A DNA stretch of 64,000 bases from assembly GCF_028453695.1 (NCBI RefSeq), contig NC_135777.1, positions 21,352,796 to 21,416,795 of the forward strand, given 5' to 3'. Position 1 is the first letter of the stretch. Every line of letters begins with the position of its first letter. The notes beneath the pieces were generated by a model that had not been told where the DNA came from, ran no database searches, and was given only the letters and a program-made list of their open reading frames with translations. The position numbers and the translations under genes were made by a program. Positions 61,101 to 64,000 of the stretch are shown here, piece after piece. This DNA comes from Augochlora pura (Eukaryota; Arthropoda; Insecta; Hymenoptera; Halictidae).

Positions 61101-61283
61101 GAGAGGAGTGTTACGCGACGCGCCGCGCGGCCGCTGGCGAACGACCCGCGGGATAGAACGGCGCGCGCGCACGCGGGGGAGACGCGTGCGCGCGAGAAAC
61201 ATGCGTAGAAAACTTACGTCTCGAACGAAATCCTCGCGGCCGTCGTTGGAGGCCTCCTCGACGTTGATCCGGATTCCCGACAT
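21839..61283 (-). CDS. Unrecognised single-pass membrane protein with a ~37.7-kb first coding intron
   Basis: Exon 1 61283-61218 encodes MSGIRINVEEASNDGREDFV plus RD, then donor GAC|GTAAGT. Exon 2 23470-23288 encodes 61 Ser/Thr/Ala-rich residues, with acceptor TTTCAG and donor CAC|GTAAGC. Exon 3 starts at 22189. All joins are phase 0. Exon 3 encodes a Thr/Ser-rich stretch, RKSCCARNQ (a likely palmitoylation or stop-transfer segment), and a hydrophobic helix LTVLVCTMSFLFMVGLLLGI at about residues 148-169. After the helix there are two options. A donor at 21925 (GAGA|GTGAGT) would lead to exons I cannot find. Readthrough to the stop at 21839 gives a complete 199-aa protein, with AATAAA at 21679-21674. 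No upstream ATG occurs in about 215 nt of leader. A long basic cytoplasmic N-terminus before one helix suggests type II topology, as in ectopeptidases or glycosyltransferases, but no family is identified. Confidence 0.6.
23471..25490. other. CpG-rich intronic DNA with (GA)n tracts
   Basis: This is the left end of the large intron. It is rich in CG with many long chance open frames on both strands, none with recognisable domains. Two (GA)n microsatellites are present at 24040-24061 and 24722-24749. It could hold enhancers or an alternative first exon, but no specific element can be named. Confidence 0.4.
25495..26300. repeat. Degenerate ~190-bp tandem repeat, about four copies
   Basis: A core like GAYTTCRACGCGTGGC recurs near 25585, 25783, 25970 (decayed) and 26133, with spacing of about 198, 187 and 163 bp. 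Secondary landmarks recur at constant offset: a TGCCAATCGC-like box 65-75 bp after the core, and an AAYTGCRAYA box further on. Copies are well diverged, indicating an old array. Related cores appear near 34690-34790 and 47200-47325. Confidence 0.6.
26301..27870. other. Unassigned intronic DNA
   Basis: Mixed GC-rich sequence with an AT-rich pocket at about 26.88-27.07 kb. No coding exon, RNA gene or repeat could be recognised. Confidence 0.35.
27878..28170 (+). mobile_element. 5'-truncated non-LTR retrotransposon (LINE) relic with TAAA tail
   Basis: A short frame reads STLEYTSAMWSQRVAK, then LERIQHGRLRCLA. This fits the C-terminal reverse-transcriptase signature of Jockey/I-type LINEs, typically LEYxSxxWSP followed by LERxQxRFLR. 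Downstream residues have decayed. The frame ends at a TAA that merges directly into a (TAAA)n tract (28093-28170), the usual 3' tail of such elements. Only the last ~70 codons remain. No target-site duplication could be defined because of the simple repeat. Confidence 0.55.
28171..31369. other. Unassigned CpG-rich intronic DNA
   Basis: Several long open frames on both strands (for example a 214-codon one on the minus strand ending at 30020) reflect low stop-codon density in CG-rich DNA. They lack conserved domains, and their residues are Arg/Ser-rich shadows. One possible element end, GTTCGACTGCAAAGGG followed by TTAA, is at 31141-31160. Confidence 0.35.
31374..32101 (+). mobile_element. Internally deleted piggyBac-like transposon
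   Basis: The terminal inverted repeats begin CGCGTTGAGTGCCACGC at the left end and CGCGTTGAGTGCCGCGC (read on the minus strand) at the right end at 32101. The left flank is the piggyBac target site TTAA (31370-31373) and the right flank is TTGA (32102-32105), one substitution away. The 728-bp interior keeps transposase pieces from both ends but lacks the catalytic DDD core, so it is non-autonomous. It sits in the large intron, in the opposite orientation to the host gene. Confidence 0.8.
31555..31869 (+). pseudogene. piggyBac transposase remnant (acidic N-terminal piece and Cys-rich C-terminus)
   Basis: From about 31555 one frame encodes an acidic Ser/Glu-rich stretch (SSSEEEEENVEDPSDPRG), like piggyBac transposase N-termini, and stops after about 39 residues. 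A second frame, open to TGA at 31867-31869, carries RKYCKSCYEENA, then FCDVCEGQPFLCLPCFNKIH. This is the C-x2-C...C-x2-C...C-x2-C...H zinc-binding end typical of piggyBac transposases. The central RNase-H-like catalytic domain is missing and the two pieces are out of frame. It cannot encode an active enzyme. Confidence 0.75.
32106..33976. other. Unassigned intronic DNA up to the first gap
   Basis: CpG-rich with an AT-richer centre (32.65-33.2 kb). No coding exon or repeat was recognised. Confidence 0.35.
33977..34076. other. Assembly gap (100 N)
   Basis: Exactly 100 N, a conventional length for a gap of unknown size. The left flank ends in a T-rich tract. Confidence 0.98.
34077..36000. other. 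Unassigned intronic DNA with simple repeats
   Basis: An AT-rich stretch lies at 34.1-34.5 kb. CG-rich DNA follows, with ACGCGTGG-type cores near 34690-34790, (TTC)n at 35279-35303 and a (CG)n tract near 35395-35403. No coding exon was recognised. Confidence 0.4.
36107..36245. repeat. Direct repeat, 81-bp period, about 1.7 copies
   Basis: Segments 36107-36164 and 36188-36245 are about 58 bp long and nearly identical, differing at three positions, with an 81-bp offset. The flanks consist of looser AAGTAA/AATAAT motifs. Confidence 0.75.
36246..40123. other. Unassigned intronic DNA up to the second gap
   Basis: CG-rich at 36.3-37.4 and 37.9-38.85 kb and AT-rich in between. A 12-bp tandem (GTGGGCCTTATG-like, about four copies) lies at about 38660-38700. 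Long frames at 38.0-38.5 kb are Arg-rich and lack domains. No gene is called. Confidence 0.35.
40124..40223. other. Assembly gap (100 N)
   Basis: Exactly 100 N, so the true gap size is unknown. Confidence 0.98.
40390..40868 (+). mobile_element. mariner-family transposon relic
   Basis: The left end TTGGGTTGGCAAATAAGTGA and the right end, read on the minus strand as TTAGGTTGGCTATTAAGTGA, are ~30-bp mariner-type terminal repeats. TA lies on both outer sides (40388-40389 and 40869-40870). The interior keeps the transposase start at 40558 (MGELDANFRHT) and, after an interruption, YYFRKSKNASQAR then a decayed YGDETLKERQ. These fit the N-terminal helix-turn-helix of mariner transposases. Everything after that domain is deleted, including the DDD catalytic region, so this 479-bp copy is dead. 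Confidence 0.85.
40584..40690 (+). repeat. 32-bp tandem triplication inside the mariner ORF
   Basis: Three identical 32-bp units (40584-40615, 40616-40647, 40648-40679) are followed by the first 12 bases of a fourth. The partial copy continues into the original reading frame (FRHTLLYYFRK). The array therefore interrupts the transposase between RHT and YYFR and introduces stops. Confidence 0.9.
40871..42530. other. Unassigned intronic DNA with (GGA)n tract
   Basis: AT-rich to 41.1 kb, then CG-rich. A purine (GGA/GGT)n tract at 41369-41430 gives Gly-rich or Pro-rich chance frames. No gene was recognised. Confidence 0.35.
42556..42690. repeat. 33-bp AT-rich minisatellite, about four copies
   Basis: Units of 33 bp rich in AATA and GTAATA repeat about four times with one or two changes each. 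Because 33 is a multiple of three, the minus strand shows a hydrophobic 11-residue repeat (FISINSLLLLL). This is a chance frame, not a supported protein. Confidence 0.75.
42691..44250. other. Unassigned intronic DNA
   Basis: CG-rich to 43.4 kb, AT-rich afterwards, with a short (AAAT)n tract near 43700. TTAACCCCTTG at about 43456 resembles the TTAA-adjacent ends noted elsewhere. No gene was recognised. Confidence 0.3.
44255..44385. repeat. AT-only tandem repeat, ~30-bp unit
   Basis: Units of roughly 30 bp built from ATTTAATTTTATTGTATTAT repeat about three to four times and run into an (ATT)n tract. Confidence 0.6.
44386..46330. other. Unassigned intronic DNA with (CT)n tract
   Basis: A (CT)n microsatellite lies at 44777-44801. 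CG-rich DNA at 44.5-45.7 kb has overlapping chance frames on both strands, none with domains. AT-rich DNA follows to 46.3 kb. Confidence 0.35.
46350..46588 (+). pseudogene. Possible FLYWCH-type zinc-finger fragment
   Basis: A frame through 46367-46588 begins PRLIAIVADYNANKFVKYEGYIYDDD. The KFVKYEGYIY segment fits the first half of FLYWCH domains (K-h-h-Y-x-G-Y-x-Y), found in insect mod(mdg4)-like proteins and in transposon-derived genes. The Trp-x-Cys and later His residues are absent and the tail turns hydrophobic, so at best this is a decayed fragment. Confidence 0.25.
46589..47195. other. Unassigned DNA with a 15-C homopolymer
   Basis: AT-rich, then CG-rich from 46.85 kb. A run of 15 C lies at 46911-46925, a place where read length and assembly may be unreliable. 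No gene was recognised. Confidence 0.4.
47193..47335. repeat. 35-bp tandem repeat with ACGCGTGG core
   Basis: About four 35-bp units of the form GTCGCGCCCGGAGACTTCGA continuing CGCGTGGTAAGCGAT. The first two are nearly identical and the last two are decayed. The core matches the degenerate array at 25.5-26.3 kb. Confidence 0.8.
47336..48417. other. Unassigned intronic DNA
   Basis: AT-rich to 47.95 kb, then CG-rich. A 123-codon minus-strand frame at 47959-48330 has no recognisable domain and no conserved start context. No gene is called. Confidence 0.35.
48418..48890. repeat. ~20-bp minisatellite array, about 470 bp, graded divergence
   Basis: Units of about 20 bp, of the form CTTATAAAAGCCATGAGGTG at the left end, shift gradually to CATAAGATGTTTATAAAATG in the middle, where copies at 48.66-48.79 kb are almost identical. 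They diverge again to the right. Unit length varies from 18 to 21 bp. Confidence 0.85.
48891..50530. other. Unassigned intronic DNA
   Basis: CG-rich and AT-rich blocks alternate. No coding exon, RNA gene or repeat was recognised. Confidence 0.3.
50533..50672. repeat. 8-bp (TAAATATC)n microsatellite
   Basis: About 15 copies of TAAATATC with scattered substitutions and one-base insertions. Confidence 0.85.
50673..52387. other. Unassigned intronic DNA up to the third gap
   Basis: CG-rich at 50.7-51.3 kb and AT-rich at 51.8-52.15 kb. A TTAA-adjacent CCGCAAAAAG motif at 52180-52193 is listed among the possible element ends. No gene was recognised. Confidence 0.3.
52388..52487. other. Assembly gap (100 N)
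   Basis: Exactly 100 N, so the true gap size is unknown. Confidence 0.98.
52488..55285. other. Unassigned intronic DNA
   Basis: Mostly CG-rich. A 66-codon frame starts at 54907 and includes ACCATGGCGGACG near 54970, a good start context, but its product (MADDKDRGERIRW...) matches nothing recognised. No gene is called. Confidence 0.3.
55290..55490. repeat. Degenerate ATTCAATAYACTGATTCAC repeat array
   Basis: Motifs TGATTCA, AATTCA and TATACTGA recur every 15-30 bp in an irregular higher-order pattern over 200 bp. Confidence 0.65.
55491..61217. other. Unassigned right part of the large intron
   Basis: CG-rich with AT-rich pockets (58.15-58.4, 58.85-59.1, 59.85-60.3 kb). A (CCT)n tract near 55985-56000 gives a Pro-rich chance frame. 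The segment 59449-59667 has an open + frame without domains. Nothing supports an independent gene. Confidence 0.35.
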
Positions 61284-61601
61284 GTTATACGGGGTGTCTT
61301 CTCCGACTCACTTCGTGACAATGATCGATGCACTGCGAGGACCTCTCTCGAAGGTCTCCTCTACTAGCTCTCTGCTCTAGGGGATATACCTAGGAGCGTC
61401 AGTCACTGTTCCGACGATTACCCCTTCAAACCACCACTCCCGCGGGGGCTGATGGTCCGTAGCTGCACGTATTCCACAAGAAACCACTCGATCACCTCGA
61501 ATCTCAGCTTCGTGCGACTATTCTCGGGAAGAGACTCGGCGCGAACCAGGGACGCCAAATTCTAAGGGTTCTTTCTCTCGGACCTTCTACCAACCCCTGG
61601 T

Positions 61602-61650
61602 CCTCTCTCGCTCTCTCTCTCTCTCTTTCTCTCTCTCTATATATATCTCT
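61602..61650. promoter_or_regulatory. (CT)n/(GA)n tract with TATATATA, candidate core promoter of the membrane-protein gene
   Basis: On the minus strand this reads GATATATATAGAGAGAG followed by GA repeats, about 320 nt upstream of the ATG at 61283. A TATA-like element next to GAGA repeats is a plausible core promoter. The alternative is a plain compound microsatellite. The leader below it has no ATG over at least 215 nt. Confidence 0.3.
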
Positions 61651-62605
61651 CGCCGAGAAAATTCGAGCACGAACTCTCACAGACTCGCCAGGCGACCGCT
61701 CTGCGAAACCATAAGATCTGGCTCGGCCGATCGGTGCGCGCGTTCTCTTTCCGCTTCGTGGACGGTGTGTGAGCGAATGCGTGTTTTTTTTGCCTGTACC
61801 CCGTGTGAGCGTGTACGCCGCGTTTCGTTTCGTTGCCGTTGCCGTTTCGTGTGTCTGGATCGTCTCTCTCGCACGCGTGCGACTAGAGCCGCCGCCACAT
61901 CTGGCCTTTGGACTGGCTGCCAGCACACCGCCAGATCGGTTTTATACCTTCGTATCTCCCACCCAGGGTGACGAGCGAGCGAGCGCGCTCACGGCACGTC
62001 GATCCTGTGCACGCGGGCCGCCTCTCCGCTCGGCCACGGCCGAGAGGACCGATCTTTTCTTCCTTTTCTTCGAGACGCGACTTTTTTTCCTCCCTTTCCT
62101 GCCTGCGCGCAACGAAGCGACCCGTGTGTGCCGTGCGGCTCGCGCTTGCTTTATTATTGTTCTTATTATTTGTTCACGGAGACGGCGAAGCACCCTTTAC
62201 GTACCACGACATAACGTGGGGTGGTGGTTCAGGGTTCCGGAACTTTAGATACGAATTCGGGATTGTGTAACAAATTTTTGTATACTAAGTTGTAGGTCTT
62301 GGTAATATTTCAGTCGGATTATGGTGGCGTAGGTGATGTTTTATATTATTGCAAGAAAAGGGCAGGGTTGTTGTTTATTAACTCTTTGCGGTTGTATTGG
62401 GGTCATCGTAGGTGTCATGCTGGTCGGAATTAATTTTCGTTGAGGTTTGGTAAGGGGTTAAGACACGTAGGAGCAAGAAGATCTTTTACTGGGAACTATA
62501 ACGCTGCCGGCCTCGCACCGAGAAGGGAAAAGAGGCAAGGACGAGGCTGTCGATCAGGATGGGCTCCGAAAGAGGTCCGTGACGACGGGGAGGCTTATTC
62601 AAGAC
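61651..62605. other. Upstream region of the membrane-protein gene
   Basis: CG-rich with several overlapping chance frames. A TTAA followed by CTCTTTGCGGTTG at 62378-62394 is similar to motifs at 22832 and 31141. No gene was recognised. Confidence 0.3.
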
Positions 62606-62607
62606 AG

Positions 62608-62985
62608 AGAGCGATCCAATACAAAGACCAATCCTATACAGAGATAAATCCAGCGTAGAGACTATTCCAATACAGAGTCCAATCCAATTAGAGATACCAA
62701 TTCGATACAGAGACGAGTCCAATATAGAGACCAGTCCAATATAGAGACCAGTCCAATACAGGGACCAGTTCAATAGAGACACCATTCCAATACAGAGACT
62801 AATCCAATACAGAGACCAGTCCAATAGAGATACCAATCCAGTACAGAGACTAATCCAACACAGATACAAATTCAACACAGAGACCAATCCAACACAGAGA
62901 CGAATCCAATACAAATACCAACTCAACACAGATAACAATCCAATACTGAAACCAGTCCAATACAGAGACCAATCCACACGGAGAA
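62608..62985. repeat. 17-bp minisatellite (AGTCCAATACAGAGACC)n
   Basis: About 22 copies of a mostly 17-bp unit, with frequent single-base variants. It lies inside a 195-codon minus-strand frame (63073-62486) that stays open because the unit has no stop in any of the three minus-strand frames. The resulting LYWTGLYIGLVSILD-like repeat is hydrophobic. Confidence 0.85.
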
Positions 62986-64000
62986 CGGCATCGGTAAACA
63001 GCTTATCGCGAACAGTGTTCTCGCCTCCGTGTACCTGGAGCGAGAGGATCATGGCACCTTGTACTCGCGACACCTGCTATCTCACTCGTAACTCCTCGCC
63101 GAAGAGAGACGCGTTCTTGAACGGTGAACATGATTTCTGGTAGATACCGGGTGCGCTGCGGTGTCACGCTGTTTGCTCACTTTCGTCTGCCGGGTCGGAT
63201 TTAACTCCACGGTCTGCGGTTATCGGGTCAGCTTGACCCAGAGTACTTGTAAACGTAGAAAAGCAGTAATGTACATCGCGCGAGATCACGTAACATGCCG
63301 ATTAAAATTGTTCGAATGAAGAGACACCGATTCGTCCTGGTTCTTTTGGTTTAATTATAAATATTTGGGCAACGATACAAGTATTGTTAGGCTTTTTAAT
63401 GTTTCATTGTTTTTTGTGGTTTAGCTGTACTGTACACGTTATAGTCAATCGTTTTGCTTTCACATCGTTTTGAAATCTAGAAATATTTTCATAATATCAG
63501 GAATTGTGGAAGAAAAAATCGGAGACATCTTGTTAATTTTTCGAGAAATCTAGCTCTGACTAGCTTCGTAGTTCTAGAGTTAATAGATAAGAATTTATAA
63601 ATAATAAGAGCGTTTTAGAAAATGTCATTTACGCCACTGAGATTCTCGTATGCACGCGACTGTGTGCACGCGAGTTTCTATTAATCGTCTGGACGATTCC
63701 CAGGCGCTGGGCAGGTTCGCGAAACGCTTTCTGCGCATGAGATGCGTGGTTTACGACCTGTTCTAATCGGCCGGAGTCATCTCCACGGATTCATTCAGCT
63801 TGCACGGCTGTTCGCGCGCCGCATTAGATTCGCTCGGATCAAGATTGTTGTTTCGGTGCGCGTCAGGCTTTTTCACGTGGGATTTCGAGCGACGCCGGTT
63901 CCTCCCCGTTGCAAACCTGTTCCCCGTTTCCGGCCAGGTATGCGTAGGAGCTGTGGAAGGGTCCCGGGATCCCCCGCTGTCGTTTTGCTCCCGTCTTCGG
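62986..64000. other. Unassigned right edge of the window
   Basis: Mixed composition, AT-rich at 63.3-63.6 kb. No coding exon, RNA gene or repeat was recognised. Confidence 0.3.

Overview
This is eukaryotic, intron-rich DNA from an insect, most likely a hymenopteran (bee, wasp or ant). The conserved exons are insect-like: a 2050-residue spinophilin with a SAM domain, nudC, DNAAF4 and a PDGF/VEGF-type tail. The mobile elements are piggyBac-like, mariner and non-LTR LINE. The window also shifts sharply from AT-rich DNA (about 1-20 kb) to CpG-rich DNA (about 21-64 kb), a mosaic common in Hymenoptera. The order is inferred, not proven.

The left part (1-20 kb) is gene-dense. It starts with the last exon of a PDGF/VEGF-like growth factor (+), which converges on DNAAF4/DYX1C1 (-, seven exons, complete). 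An AT-rich spacer, probably mostly spinophilin 3' UTR, leads to spinophilin/neurabin (-, 17 coding exons reconstructed with every phase consistent, including a 21-nt microexon). A divergent promoter region follows, then the first four coding exons of nudC (+).

The right part (20-64 kb) holds almost no coding sequence. It carries a minus-strand gene for an unrecognised single-pass membrane protein. Its start codon is at 61283 and its second and third coding exons are at 23.3-23.5 and 21.8-22.2 kb, so its first coding intron spans about 37.7 kb. That intron is filled with CpG-rich unassigned DNA, minisatellites, a degenerate ~190-bp tandem repeat, an internally deleted piggyBac-like element with TTAA ends, a mariner relic disrupted by a 32-bp triplication, a truncated LINE, and three 100-N assembly gaps.

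The main anomalies are four. The nudC exons for the CS and C-terminal regions are not visible in the 44 kb downstream of exon 4, close to the compositional switch. The membrane-protein gene has two plausible 3' ends. The spinophilin gene has several potentially regulated small features. Several repeat families show unusual architecture. I found no bacterial-type systems, CRISPR arrays, rRNA or convincing tRNA genes. All gene models come from reading splice sites, phases and recalled family similarity; no search was run.
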